A DNA stretch of 64,000 bases from the NCBI GenBank assembly GCA_900543885.1, contig UQTA01000003.1, positions 52,221-116,220 on the forward strand, given 5' to 3'. Source of the DNA: an uncultured Clostridium sp. Lineage in GTDB: Bacteria; Bacillota; Clostridia; Lachnospirales; Lachnospiraceae. The translations under genes and the position numbers were made by a program. This document shows positions 25,274 to 33,448 of the stretch, piece after piece. The notes under the pieces are model-generated. The model was not told the origin of the DNA, did no database searches, and was given only the letters and a program-made list of their open reading frames with translations. How positions within the stretch are numbered: position 1 is the stretch's first letter; each line of letters opens with the position of its first letter.

Positions 25274-26065
25274 TTAGTCTTTTTCCGGCTGCTTCCGGAA
25301 ATTTGCAATGAGCAGTACCACCAGAACGACCACAAAGATGACAGTGCTTAAGGCATACATGGAAGGACGGATACCGCGGCGTACTTCACTGTAGATCAGG
25401 GTGGACAGAGTATTGATACCGGCACCTTTTGTAAAGTGGGTGATAATGAAATCATCCAGTGACATGGTAAAGGCCAGCAGGAAACCAGAAAGCACACCTG
25501 GCATGATGTCCGGGAAAACTACCTGAAAAAAGGCATAAGCCGGAGATGCGCCAAGGTCTAAAGCCGCTTCATAAGTAGAGCGGTCTGTCTGTTTTAATTT
25601 CGGCATAACACTTAAAATAACATAGGGAATGTTAAAGGTGATATGGGAAATAAGTACTGTTTTAAAACCTAAGGAGATTCCAAAAGCAATAAATGCAAGC
25701 ATCAGAGCGATACCTGTGACGATATCCGCATTTAACATAGGGATGTTGGAGATGCTCATAAATATGTTTTTGGAAACTGGTTTCATATGACTGATGGCGA
25801 TAGCGGTGATCGTACCGATCACAGTAGCCACCAGTGCGGAGATCATTGCCACAAGCAGTGTGGTGTATAACGCATACATGATCGCCCGGCTCTGAAACAT
25901 CTGTGTGTACCAGCTAAGTGTAAAACCGCCCCAGTGGGTCCTTGATTTTGACTGGTTAAAAGAAAGGACCATCATAGTAAAGATCGGAGCATAAAGAAAG
26001 ATAAGGATAATTACTAAATAAAAATCGGAAATAAACTTCCGAAAACGTTCTTTGCCTTTTGTCAT
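25274..26065 (-). CDS. potC: Spermidine/putrescine ABC permease PotC
   Basis: A 263-residue membrane permease with about six helices and the binding-protein-dependent transport motif EAALDLGASPAYAFFQVVFPDIMPG (the EAA loop contacting PotA). The later stretch MSLDDFIITHFTKG is typical of PotC. The start overlaps the potB stop by one base. It forms the channel with PotB. Confidence 0.94.
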   Translation of the reverse strand: MTKGKERFRKFISDFYLVIILIFLYAPIFTMMVLSFNQSKSRTHWGGFTLSWYTQMFQSRAIMYALYTTLLVAMISALVATVIGTITAIAISHMKPVSKNIFMSISNIPMLNADIVTGIALMLAFIAFGISLGFKTVLISHITFNIPYVILSVMPKLKQTDRSTYEAALDLGASPAYAFFQVVFPDIMPGVLSGFLLAFTMSLDDFIITHFTKGAGINTLSTLIYSEVRRGIRPSMYALSTVIFVVVLVVLLIANFRKQPEKD

Positions 26066-26904
26066 CAGAATGCCGTCCCTTCTCCGTTTTTATCGTATTT
26101 TGCGATCATGGCCATGCTGATAAGGATAAATACCATCAGGACCAGAGACAGACCGCTTCCAAGGTGCCAGTTATTTCCCTTTGTAAATTCCTGTTCAATT
26201 ACATTTCCGATCAGGAGGATCTTGCTTCCGCCTAACAGGTCGGAGATAACGAATGTAGTAAGGGAGGGCACGAATACCATAGTAATGCCGCTGATGATAC
26301 CTGGAAGGCTTAATGGCAGCCAGATGTAAAATAAAGTCTGGAACGTATTGGCACCTAAATCCTTTGCGGCATTAATGGTGTTGTCATCAATTTTTGCAAG
26401 TACGTTGTAAATGGGCAGTACCATGAATGGAAGGAAGTTGTATACCATTCCAAGGACAATGGCTGCCGGTGTGTTGATCAGGTTCTGTTTTGGCAGGTGA
26501 AGCCAGGCTAAGATACCGTTGATCACACCATTTCGCTCTAATAAAGTCTGCCATGCCATGGTACGCAGCAGGAAGTTCATCCACATAGGAAGGATGAAGA
26601 TAAATACGATAAAGCCGCTGGCAGAGCTGCCTCTTCCACGCAGGATCATGGCAAGTGGATAAGCAAGGACCAGACAGAGAATGGTGCTGATCAGGGACAG
26701 TCCTAAGGACAGCCACAGCGCCTTCCAGTGATCCGGGTTCATAATAGCAGTGATGTTTGCCAGTGTCATGCTGCCATCCTTATTTGTGATGCCGTACCAG
26801 AAGATAAGGGCAAGGGGGATAATAGTAAAACCGATCATCCAGATCAGATAAGGACCGGAAAGCAGTGCTCTCCCTAAGGCTGCGGATTTCTTTTCATCAT
26901 TCAT
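26065..26904 (-). CDS. potB: Spermidine/putrescine ABC permease PotB
   Basis: A permease of about 279 residues with about six helices and the EAA-type loop [38 protein letters not shown] is typical of PotB. An in-frame ATG at 26925 would overlap potA by 29 bp. The ATG at 26904 has GGAG four bases upstream and gives the better N-terminus [10 protein letters not shown]. Either way the gene overlaps potA and is translationally coupled to it. Confidence 0.93.
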   Translation of the reverse strand: MNDEKKSAALGRALLSGPYLIWMIGFTIIPLALIFWYGITNKDGSMTLANITAIMNPDHWKALWLSLGLSLISTILCLVLAYPLAMILRGRGSSASGFIVFIFILPMWMNFLLRTMAWQTLLERNGVINGILAWLHLPKQNLINTPAAIVLGMVYNFLPFMVLPIYNVLAKIDDNTINAAKDLGANTFQTLFYIWLPLSLPGIISGITMVFVPSLTTFVISDLLGGSKILLIGNVIEQEFTKGNNWHLGSGLSLVLMVFILISMAMIAKYDKNGEGTAF

Positions 26905-27973
26905 TGACTCCAATTGCCTCCTCATCTTCAGAAGCAGGCTTGTTCATGATCTGAATATCAAAAGGATCCACATGGATACCTACCTGCTGGCCAACAGGGA
27001 ACATATCGGTAGAGTGTACCAGCCACTCGAAACCGTCAGGAGTAGTTACTTCCATTTCGTAGTGAACGCCTTTGAAGATCAGGTGGGTGACAACACCCTG
27101 AAGTGTGCCTTCTTCTGGCTTTAACAGATCGATATCCTCAGGACGGATCACAACGTCTACTGGCTTGTTGTTTCCAAATCCTTTATCAACACAGGCAAAT
27201 TTAGCTCCGAAGATTTCAACCAGTTCGTCATGGATCATCAGTCCTGGTACAATGTTGCTTTCGCCGATAAAGTCAGCAACAAAAGCATTTTCCGGCTCAT
27301 TATAGATTTGTTCCGGGGAACCCATCTGCTGGATATATCCCTGGTTCATAACTACAATGGTATCAGACATGGTAAGAGCTTCTTCCTGGTCATGGGTGAC
27401 ATAGATAAAAGTGATTCCCAGTTCGTTTTTCAGGCGGATCAGCTCATACTGCATATCCTGGCGCAGCTTTAAGTCCAAAGCGCCTAAAGGCTCATCAAGA
27501 AGCAGCACACGGGGTTCGTTTACAATGGCTCTTGCAATGGCGATACGCTGCTGCTGGCCGCCGGAAAGAGAGGTGACGTCTCTTTTTTCAAAACCGGACA
27601 GGTTCACCAGTTTTAAAGCATATTTGATCTTATCATCAATATAGCTTTTTGGCTTGTTTTTGATCTTTAAGCCGAAAGCAATGTTTTCAGCAATGGTCAT
27701 ATGAGGGAACAGGGCATATTTTTGGAATACAGTGTTTAACTGGCGCTTGTTTGGCGGCAGTTTGGTAATGTCCTGACCGTCGAAAATAACGTTTCCTTTA
27801 TCTGGCGGAGTAAAGCCGCCGATAATACGCAGAGTAGTAGATTTTCCGCATCCGCTGGGGCCGAGTAAAGTTACGAAACTATTTTCTTTTATAGAAAGAC
27901 TCAGGTCATCTAAGACCATTTCTCCGTCAAAGCTTTTTGAAATATGCTGTAAATCGATCAATGGCTGGCTCAT
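26897..27973 (-). CDS. potA: Spermidine/putrescine ABC ATPase PotA
   Basis: A 358-residue ABC ATPase of the CUT1/PotA group. Walker A is [14 protein letters not shown]-loop [13 protein letters not shown], signature [14 protein letters not shown], Walker [12 protein letters not shown], and a C-terminal TOBE domain (about 270-350). The ATG at 27973 follows AAGGAG at ten bases and yields [15 protein letters not shown], better than an upstream in-frame ATG. The long perfect palindrome at 28008 precedes the gene. Confidence 0.94.
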   Translation of the reverse strand: MSQPLIDLQHISKSFDGEMVLDDLSLSIKENSFVTLLGPSGCGKSTTLRIIGGFTPPDKGNVIFDGQDITKLPPNKRQLNTVFQKYALFPHMTIAENIAFGLKIKNKPKSYIDDKIKYALKLVNLSGFEKRDVTSLSGGQQQRIAIARAIVNEPRVLLLDEPLGALDLKLRQDMQYELIRLKNELGITFIYVTHDQEEALTMSDTIVVMNQGYIQQMGSPEQIYNEPENAFVADFIGESNIVPGLMIHDELVEIFGAKFACVDKGFGNNKPVDVVIRPEDIDLLKPEEGTLQGVVTHLIFKGVHYEMEVTTPDGFEWLVHSTDMFPVGQQVGIHVDPFDIQIMNKPASEDEEAIGVNE

Positions 27974-28007
27974 GTACACAGTGCTCCTTTTCGTATGTGA
28001 TGTACAG

Positions 28008-28032
28008 GTACATTGTTTCGTAAACAATGTAC
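28008..28032 (-). promoter_or_regulatory. Perfect palindrome between the regulator gene and potA
   Basis: GTACATTGTTT and AAACAATGTAC are perfect 11-base inverted repeats around a 3-base centre. There is no T run, so it is more likely an operator for the XRE-cupin regulator, or a processing hairpin, than a terminator. Further TGTACA repeats lie at 27973-28006. Confidence 0.6.
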
Positions 28033-28036
28033 TAGC

Positions 28037-28570
28037 TTAAAAACTTGGTGGTGAGCTGACCCAGATCAGAACTGCCCCGCTTTTACTGGACAGAAAATGG
28101 GTCTTGTCAGCTGTATAATAAAAGGATTCCCCTTTTTTGGCTTTATAAGTCTTGCTTCCCAGGTGAATGGACACGGTTCCCTGAAGAACATAGCCGAATT
28201 CTTCCCCTTCATGAGGCGTATCCGGACAGGTGGAACCTCCGGCCTCAAGGGTAAGATAAATAGGTTCCATGGTATTTTTCTGGGCATTGGGAATGATCCA
28301 TTTAATCTCGTTTTTATATTCGGTGTCAAGCTTGACAAAATAATCCTGTTTTCCGAATATGATCTGTTCATCAGGAGCCTCATTGAAAAACTCCCCGATG
28401 CTGGTTCCAAGGCACTGCAGGATGTCCATAAGGGTGGTGATAGAGGGGGATGTTAAGTTGCGCTCCAGCTGGGAGATAAATCCCTTGGAAAGCTCTGAAC
28501 GGTCCGCCAGCTCTTCCTGTGTCAGCCCCTTTAAAACACGCAGTTCCTTCAGCTTGTTGCCAATATCCAT
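28037..28570 (-). CDS. XRE-cupin regulator (PuuR-like)
   Basis: A 177-residue regulator: an N-terminal XRE helix-turn-helix (LKELRVLKGLTQEELADRSELSKGFISQLERN) and a C-terminal cupin (about 105-177; PHEGEEFGYVLQG and the GESFYYTADKTHFL stretch). This architecture matches PuuR-type sensors of polyamines and related amines. The ATG at 28570 with AGGAGG five bases upstream is chosen over a longer unconserved start. It is the first gene of the potABCD operon, so it probably controls polyamine uptake. Confidence 0.88.
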   Translation of the reverse strand: MDIGNKLKELRVLKGLTQEELADRSELSKGFISQLERNLTSPSITTLMDILQCLGTSIGEFFNEAPDEQIIFGKQDYFVKLDTEYKNEIKWIIPNAQKNTMEPIYLTLEAGGSTCPDTPHEGEEFGYVLQGTVSIHLGSKTYKAKKGESFYYTADKTHFLSSKSGAVLIWVSSPPSF

Positions 28571-28683
28571 GATAGCCTCCTGTTTTACGTGCAAATAACA
28601 TTTCTTATACACAAAGTTTACAAATACTAACTGAATATAAAAATAAGCAAAAAGTTTAGTATTATTAAACAAAGCCGAGTTCC

Positions 28684-28711
28684 ATTATACATTAAATGAG
28701 AAGAGTGTCAA
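28684..28711 (-). promoter_or_regulatory. Promoter of the pot operon
   Basis: On the minus strand TTGACA (28711-28706), a 16-base spacer and TATAAT (28689-28684). The transcript would start about 105 bases before the regulator ATG. Confidence 0.8.
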
Positions 28712-28807
28712 TACCTTTTCTGCAACTTAAAGGTTAACAAATGAACAAAGTTATGATATGATGAACCCATGGAAAAAACACAGATAAAATCCAGGGAGGT
28801 AAGCTGT

Positions 28808-29878
28808 ATGAGCGGTAAGTATATGGCGTATGTGGGTTCCTATTCCTATACAGGAAAGGCAAAGGGAATCACTGTATTTGATGTAGATGTAAAAAATGGA
28901 ATGTTTAAAGAGCGCTGTGAGATCGAAGTGGACAATTCTTCCTATGTAATTGCATCCAGTGATGGCAAAACTCTTTATTCAATTGCAGATGAAGGAGTTG
29001 TATCTTTCCGCATCCTTCCAAATGGAAGCCTGGCACGTTTAAACAGTGCATCGATCCGGGGTATGAGAGGCTGTCACCTGTGTACTGATGAAGAGGATAA
29101 GTATGTTTTCGTATCTGGTTATCATGATGGAAAGACAACTGTATTAAGCTTAAATCCAGACGGTTCTGTAGGAAAGATCGTAGATGGCGTATTTGACAGA
29201 GGCTACGGCAGTGTGGCAGAGCGAAACTTCCGCCCACATGTGACCTGCACCAGAAGAATGCCAGACAATCGCTTTGTCCTTAGTGTGGATAATGGTATTG
29301 ACCAGGTTAAGATCTACCGTTTTAATGACAAGGAGCAGAAATTAGTCCAGGTAGATGCCATCCGCTGTGATCTGGAGTCTGCACCGAGACATTTTCGTTA
29401 CAGTAAGGATGGAAAGTTTATCTATTTAATGTATGAATTAAAGAAGGCGATCGAGGTATATACCTATAAGACCGGGGACAGAGCACCTGTGATCGAAAAG
29501 ATCCAGACCATTTCTACTACCTCTACCAAAAATCCGGACAACCTGACTGCAGCCTGCGCAATGAGAATGTCTGTTGACCAGAAATATATATATTGCACCA
29601 ATGCAGGAGAAAATACCATCAGTGTTTACAAGAGAGATGAGGAAACAGGACTTTTATCTATGATATGCTGTCTGCCTATCAGCGGTTCATATCCAAAGGA
29701 TGTAGCTGTATTCCCGGACGGAAAACATATTGCTTCTGTAAACCATGACAGCGGAACGATCAGCTTCTTTAAGGTTGATTATGAAAAGGGACTTTTAGTA
29801 ATGAGCGGAAGAAGTGTTCCGGTAAATGAACCGAATTGCTGCGCTATTGTTAAAATAGGAGAAAAGATAAGTAACTAA
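28808..29878 (+). CDS. Lactonase-family beta-propeller protein (6-phosphogluconolactonase-like)
   Basis: A 356-residue seven-bladed beta-propeller of the Lactonase/Pgl family (PF10282). Typical repeats are YVGSYSYTGKAKGITVFDVD, KTLYSIADEGVVSFRI, RPHVTCTRRMPDNRFVLSVDNGIDQVKIYRF and AVFPDGKHIASVNHDSGTISFF. Members hydrolyse 6-phosphogluconolactone or related sugar lactones in the cytoplasm, but many are uncharacterised. The ATG at 28808 has GGGAGG eight bases upstream, better than the ATG at 28769. It is divergent from the pot regulator. Confidence 0.82.
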   Translation: MSGKYMAYVGSYSYTGKAKGITVFDVDVKNGMFKERCEIEVDNSSYVIASSDGKTLYSIADEGVVSFRILPNGSLARLNSASIRGMRGCHLCTDEEDKYVFVSGYHDGKTTVLSLNPDGSVGKIVDGVFDRGYGSVAERNFRPHVTCTRRMPDNRFVLSVDNGIDQVKIYRFNDKEQKLVQVDAIRCDLESAPRHFRYSKDGKFIYLMYELKKAIEVYTYKTGDRAPVIEKIQTISTTSTKNPDNLTAACAMRMSVDQKYIYCTNAGENTISVYKRDEETGLLSMICCLPISGSYPKDVAVFPDGKHIASVNHDSGTISFFKVDYEKGLLVMSGRSVPVNEPNCCAIVKIGEKISN

Positions 29879-29938
29879 AAATACAATTAAATGTGAACAA
29901 ATAGGTTCAAATATACTCAAAATTCAGAGTATTCGTTT

Positions 29939-30270
29939 GTGCTAACGTCAAAGCAGTCGGAAACGTCGAGAAGTAACCAGTGCAAGTTGGAACAGCCTTG
30001 CTAATTATAGGATAGAACCTTGATGGTGACGTTTGGACAATGGTAGAAGTCTACGAAAACCAAGTAGCAAAACATAAAATATAAAGAAAGGAAAAACTAC
30101 TTAGGTGAAATCTGTATCTAATCAAATATATGAATTTACAGATGTGTACCGATGGCTAAGTCGGGAATTTACGACTGTGGAGTGTACAGGAACTTGTGAG
30201 TAGTGTGTTACTTTTAACCACCAAAGCATACACGTTGAAACAGTAACTATAAATCGTGAGATTATAGCAA
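29939..30270 (+). mobile_element. Group II intron fragment (5' RNA domains only)
   Basis: The gap of over 440 bases before aroC has no ORF but reads like the 5' ribozyme part of a bacterial group II intron. It starts GTGCT and then carries domain I-style tracts such as GGAAACGTCGAGAAGTAACC, TTGATGGTGACG and TCTACGAAAACC, and later segments (TACCGATGGCTAAGTCGG, AGTGTACAGGAACTTG) that fold as paired arms. I find no domain V (AGC...GAAA...GTT 34-mer) and no intron-encoded reverse transcriptase before aroC at 30322, so it is a truncated remnant. The right boundary is uncertain. Confidence 0.55.
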
Positions 30271-30321
30271 ATCATCTAGCATATGCACATTTGTATATGT
30301 TTTTAGTAGCAGAAGAATAAC

Positions 30322-31434
30322 ATGTCAGGTTCAGTATACGGAACGATTTTTAAGATAAGCACCTGGGGAGAATCACATGGATCAGGTGTTGGCGTTGTAG
30401 TAGATGGCTGTCCTGCAGGACTTCCGTTAAATGAAGAAGATATCCAGAAGTATTTAGACAGGAGAAAACCGGGGCAGAGCAGATTTACCACAGCCAGAAG
30501 CGAAGGGGATAAGGCAGAGATCTTGTCCGGCGTTTTTGAGGGAAAAACAACAGGAACACCCATTTCCATTGTGATCCGCAATACCGACCAGCGTTCCCAT
30601 GATTACAGCAATATCATGGATGTGTACCGTCCGGGCCATGCTGATTATACCTTTGATGAAAAATATGGTTTCCGGGATTACCGGGGCGGTGGACGTTCTT
30701 CCGGAAGAGAGACCATTGGAAGGGTGGCAGCGGGAGCAATAGCAGCTAAACTGCTAGAAAGTCTTGGAATCACGGTCCAGGCATATACCAGTGCAGTGGG
30801 ACCTGTAAAGATCGATCACAGCCATATGGATATAGAAGAAATTTCCAAAAACCGCTTATATATGCCGGACAAGGCTGCAGCAGCAGAGGCAGAAAGCTAT
30901 CTGGAAGATATGATGCAGCGCAGAGATTCCTGCGGTGGTGTGGTAGAGTGCGTGATCAAGGGACTTCCTGCAGGTGTAGGAGAACCTGTTTTTGATAAGC
31001 TGGACGCTGCACTGGGAAAAGCTGTTATGTCAATTGGCGCTGTAAAAGGTTTTGAGATCGGAGATGGCTTTGAAGCAGCAGCTTCTTTGGGATCCCGGAA
31101 TAATGACAGCTTTATAATAGGAAAAGACGGAAAACCGCAAAAAGTGACCAACCATTCCGGCGGTACTTTGGGAGGTATGAGTGATGGCAGCACGATAGTG
31201 ATGCGGGCGGCATTTAAACCGACTCCATCTATTTCCCAGGTACAAAAGACAGTAGACCGCTATGGAAAAGAACAGGAGATCCAGATCAAGGGCCGTCATG
31301 ACCCGGTGATCGTGCCAAGAGCCGTTGTAGTAGTGGAGGCAATGGCTGCACTTACAGCAGCAGACCTGCTTTTAATGTCCATGACATCCAGATTGGATCG
31401 TATTAAAAAATTTTTTAATAAAGAGGAGATTTAA
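30322..31434 (+). CDS. aroC: Chorismate synthase
   Basis: Converts 5-enolpyruvylshikimate-3-phosphate to chorismate using reduced FMN, the last common step to aromatic amino acids. The 370-residue protein begins SGSVYGTIFKISTWGESHG, the family signature 1, with HADYTFDEKYGFRDYRGGGRSSGRET and the later SHGGT-equivalent NHSGGTLGGMSDG and RHDPVIVPRA. The ribosome site is poor (AGCAGAAGAATAAC). The intron fragment just upstream may have displaced the native promoter region. Confidence 0.96.
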   Translation: MSGSVYGTIFKISTWGESHGSGVGVVVDGCPAGLPLNEEDIQKYLDRRKPGQSRFTTARSEGDKAEILSGVFEGKTTGTPISIVIRNTDQRSHDYSNIMDVYRPGHADYTFDEKYGFRDYRGGGRSSGRETIGRVAAGAIAAKLLESLGITVQAYTSAVGPVKIDHSHMDIEEISKNRLYMPDKAAAAEAESYLEDMMQRRDSCGGVVECVIKGLPAGVGEPVFDKLDAALGKAVMSIGAVKGFEIGDGFEAAASLGSRNNDSFIIGKDGKPQKVTNHSGGTLGGMSDGSTIVMRAAFKPTPSISQVQKTVDRYGKEQEIQIKGRHDPVIVPRAVVVVEAMAALTAADLLLMSMTSRLDRIKKFFNKEEI

Positions 31435-31439
31435 TATTT

Positions 31440-31880
31440 ATGAAGATCGCAATGGGAAATGATCATTCCGCAATTGAACTGAAGAACATTATCAAGGAAT
31501 TTGTAGAAAGCAAAGGATACGAGGTGATCGATCTGGGAACTAACAGCACAGAAAGCTGTGATTATCCTGTTTACGGCGAGAAAGTAGGCCGTGCAGTAGC
31601 TTCCGGCGAAGCTGATCTGGGTATTGCTATCTGCGGTACCGGTGTAGGCATCTCTTTAGCAGCAAACAAGGTAAAAGGCATCCGTGCCTGCGTATGCAGC
31701 GAGCCATATACTGCAAAGCTTTCCAGAATGCATAATAACTCCAATGTCCTTGCGTTTGGTGCAAGAGTTGTAGGCAGTGAGCTGGCTAAGATGATCACAG
31801 AAGCATGGCTGGATGCAGAATTCGAAGGCGGCCGTCATGAGCGCCGTGTCCAGATGTTAATGGATATTGAAAACAGATAA
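31440..31880 (+). CDS. rpiB: Ribose-5-phosphate isomerase B
   Basis: A 146-residue RpiB/LacAB-family isomerase interconverting ribose-5-phosphate and ribulose-5-phosphate. Typical motifs are GNDHSAIELKN at the N-terminus, the active-site Cys in GIAICGTGVGISLAANK and the His/Arg near SRMHNNSNVL. It starts five bases after aroC and must be cotranscribed. Confidence 0.94.
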   Translation: MKIAMGNDHSAIELKNIIKEFVESKGYEVIDLGTNSTESCDYPVYGEKVGRAVASGEADLGIAICGTGVGISLAANKVKGIRACVCSEPYTAKLSRMHNNSNVLAFGARVVGSELAKMITEAWLDAEFEGGRHERRVQMLMDIENR

Positions 31881-31896
31881 TGGATGAACTTTGCGC

Positions 31897-32029
31897 GTTA
31901 CTGTACATGTTAGGCACTTTTGGAACCGAAAGTGCCGTACGATAACGTAGTGGCAGCGGGAATTTGCCGTATTTAAATGGGAAGCCACGACAAATTCCGT
32001 TGCTGGTCATGCAACGCATGAACAGTAAC
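31897..32029 (+). repeat. MITE-like element, copy 1
   Basis: A 133-bp non-coding element nearly identical to 40356-40489. Its ends are inverted repeats: GTTACTGTACATG at the left, CATGAACAGTAAC at the right. It is flanked by CTTTGCGC (31889-31896) and CTTTGCTC (32030-32037), a slightly decayed 8-bp target duplication. Inside are three hairpins: GGCACTTT/AAAGTGCC, GAATTTGCCGT/ACGACAAATTC and GTTG/CAAC. It lies between rpiB and the yitT promoter. Confidence 0.85.
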
Positions 32030-32068
32030 CTTTGCTCAAAAACGCAAAAATTTCCGGTGGGATCTGTC

Positions 32069-32097
32069 TTGACAGAATCCCATCTGTTCTTTATACT
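32069..32097 (+). promoter_or_regulatory. Promoter upstream of the YitT gene
   Basis: TTGACA (32069-32074), 17-base spacer, TATACT (32092-32097). Transcription would meet the terminator at 32129 after about 25 bases. Confidence 0.8.
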
Positions 32098-32128
32098 GAA
32101 AACTGTATTAGGCAGAAGCCTTGATCCA

Positions 32129-32168
32129 CGTCTGTTAGGGAAAATTCCCTGACAGGCGTTTTTCTTTT
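32129..32168 (+). terminator. Terminator/attenuator in the YitT leader
   Basis: CGTCTGTTAGGG pairs with CCCTGACAGGCG (G-U allowed) across a 6-base loop, then TTTTTCTTTTT. It lies downstream of the promoter at 32069 and before the gene at 32228, so it would end a transcript of about 60 bases. Confidence 0.85.
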
Positions 32169-32227
32169 TGCCAAAGCATATGGAGAACGCACCAGTGACG
32201 CGTTCGTTGATTCAGGAGGAGATCAGG

Positions 32228-33109
32228 ATGGAAACAAAAGCAGAAAACTGGAAAGACCATGCACAGAAAGCAGGTTCCCTGGCTGTGGTCATATTGGGAA
32301 ATATATTGTATGCATTGGCTGTGAAACTGTTTTTAATGCCGGCGGGGCTGTTGACAGGAGGAACTACAGGTATTGGTCTGGCATTAAACCGTACCTTTGG
32401 AGTGCCGGTAGCTTCTTTTGTACTTATATTTAATGTGACCATGCTTCTTATCGGCTGGAAGGTCATGGGAGGTAAATTTGCCCTTACAACGGTTGTGAGT
32501 ACCTTTGTTTATCCGATCGCCCTTGGATTTTTTGAAAAGCTTTTCGGCAATCTTGTATTGACACAGGATCTGTTTTTATGCACTGTTTTTTCAGGACTTG
32601 GTATTGGCGGTTCTTTAGGGATCGTGATCCGTGCAGGCGCATCTACTGGTGGTATGGATATTCCTCCTCTGGTGCTGAACCACTATTTCAAGATCCCGGT
32701 CTCTGTTTCCATGTATGTGTTTGACTTTTGCATCCTTTTGGTCCAGGCAGTAGGAAATCCGCCGGAAAAGGTACTTTATGGCCTGATCCTGGTTATGACC
32801 TATACACTGGTTTTAGATAAACTGATGTTAATGGGAACTACCCGTACAGAAGTAAGAGTCATCAGCGAATATGCTCAGGAGATCCGCGAAGCCATTCTGG
32901 CAGAAATGGACCGGGGCGTGACAATGTTATCTGGTGAGACCGGCTATTTAAAGAAGCAGACCCAGATGATCTTCAGTGTGATCTCCAACAGAGAAGTGCC
33001 AAAGATTGAAAAACTGATCCATACCATCGATCCGGAAAGCTTTATGGTTGTGAACCGTGTCAGTGAAGTCAGCGGACGTGGATTTTCCATGAAAAAGCGG
33101 TATAGATAA
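32228..33109 (+). CDS. YitT family membrane protein
   Basis: A 293-residue member of the YitT family (DUF161 membrane repeats followed by a DUF2179 cytoplasmic domain). About five to six membrane segments are visible (LAVVILGNILYALAVKLFLMP, GLLTGGTTGIGLALN, and so on), with the conserved GGTTG and GASTGGMDI motifs. The C-terminal domain runs from about 210 and ends KIEKLIHTIDPESFMVVNRVSEVSGRGFS. The ATG at 32228 has AGGAGGAGAT upstream. Function is unknown in general. Confidence 0.88.
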   Translation: METKAENWKDHAQKAGSLAVVILGNILYALAVKLFLMPAGLLTGGTTGIGLALNRTFGVPVASFVLIFNVTMLLIGWKVMGGKFALTTVVSTFVYPIALGFFEKLFGNLVLTQDLFLCTVFSGLGIGGSLGIVIRAGASTGGMDIPPLVLNHYFKIPVSVSMYVFDFCILLVQAVGNPPEKVLYGLILVMTYTLVLDKLMLMGTTRTEVRVISEYAQEIREAILAEMDRGVTMLSGETGYLKKQTQMIFSVISNREVPKIEKLIHTIDPESFMVVNRVSEVSGRGFSMKKRYR

Positions 33110-33182
33110 AAACGGTACAGATAAAAAATGGACGTACCGCCTGACGGTGACATAAAAAGCTGGAAAAACAGGATTGAACCTG

Positions 33183-33211
33183 TTGACATTTTGCTGCGGG
33201 TTGTGTTATTT
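33183..33211 (+). promoter_or_regulatory. Promoter of the riboswitch-ATPase unit
   Basis: TTGACA (33183-33188), 17-base spacer, TTATTT (33206-33211) with upstream TG bases resembling an extended -10. Start of transcription is about 33219. Confidence 0.6.
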
Positions 33212-33220
33212 TAAGTTCAG

Positions 33221-33331
33221 ATATCAGGGAGTAGTTCACACCGGTTTTTTTGTGTTGTGCTGGTCGTCATCACGCGGCAGGATAGTGAAGATACATTAGA
33301 CCTGCAGCCGGACAGTACACATGTAAATGGA
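33221..33331 (+). ncRNA. yybP-ykoY (manganese) riboswitch aptamer
   Basis: The leader contains ATCAGGGAGTAG, the conserved GGGGAGUAG-type strand, followed by a variable hairpin (CACACCGG...), then GGTCGTCATCACGCGG and GCCGGACAG-type strands in the order of the yybP-ykoY family. Members sense Mn2+ and switch on exporters. A terminator hairpin directly follows at 33332, and the controlled gene is a P2A ATPase, one of the known target classes of this riboswitch. Confidence 0.75.
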
Positions 33332-33380
33332 GCGAGACTTTTATTGCATATTTTTTGTGCAATAAAAGTCCCGCTTTTTT
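33332..33380 (+). terminator. Riboswitch expression-platform terminator
   Basis: GCGAGACTTTTATTGCA pairs with TGCAATAAAAGTCCCGC (one mismatch) and is followed by six T. It would end transcription unless the aptamer is ligand-bound. Confidence 0.88.
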
Positions 33381-33448
33381 GATTTTAAAGGAGCTTTTCC
33401 TGGCATACTAAAAGATCCCGATAGAACATAAAGAAGGAGTGGAGCATT

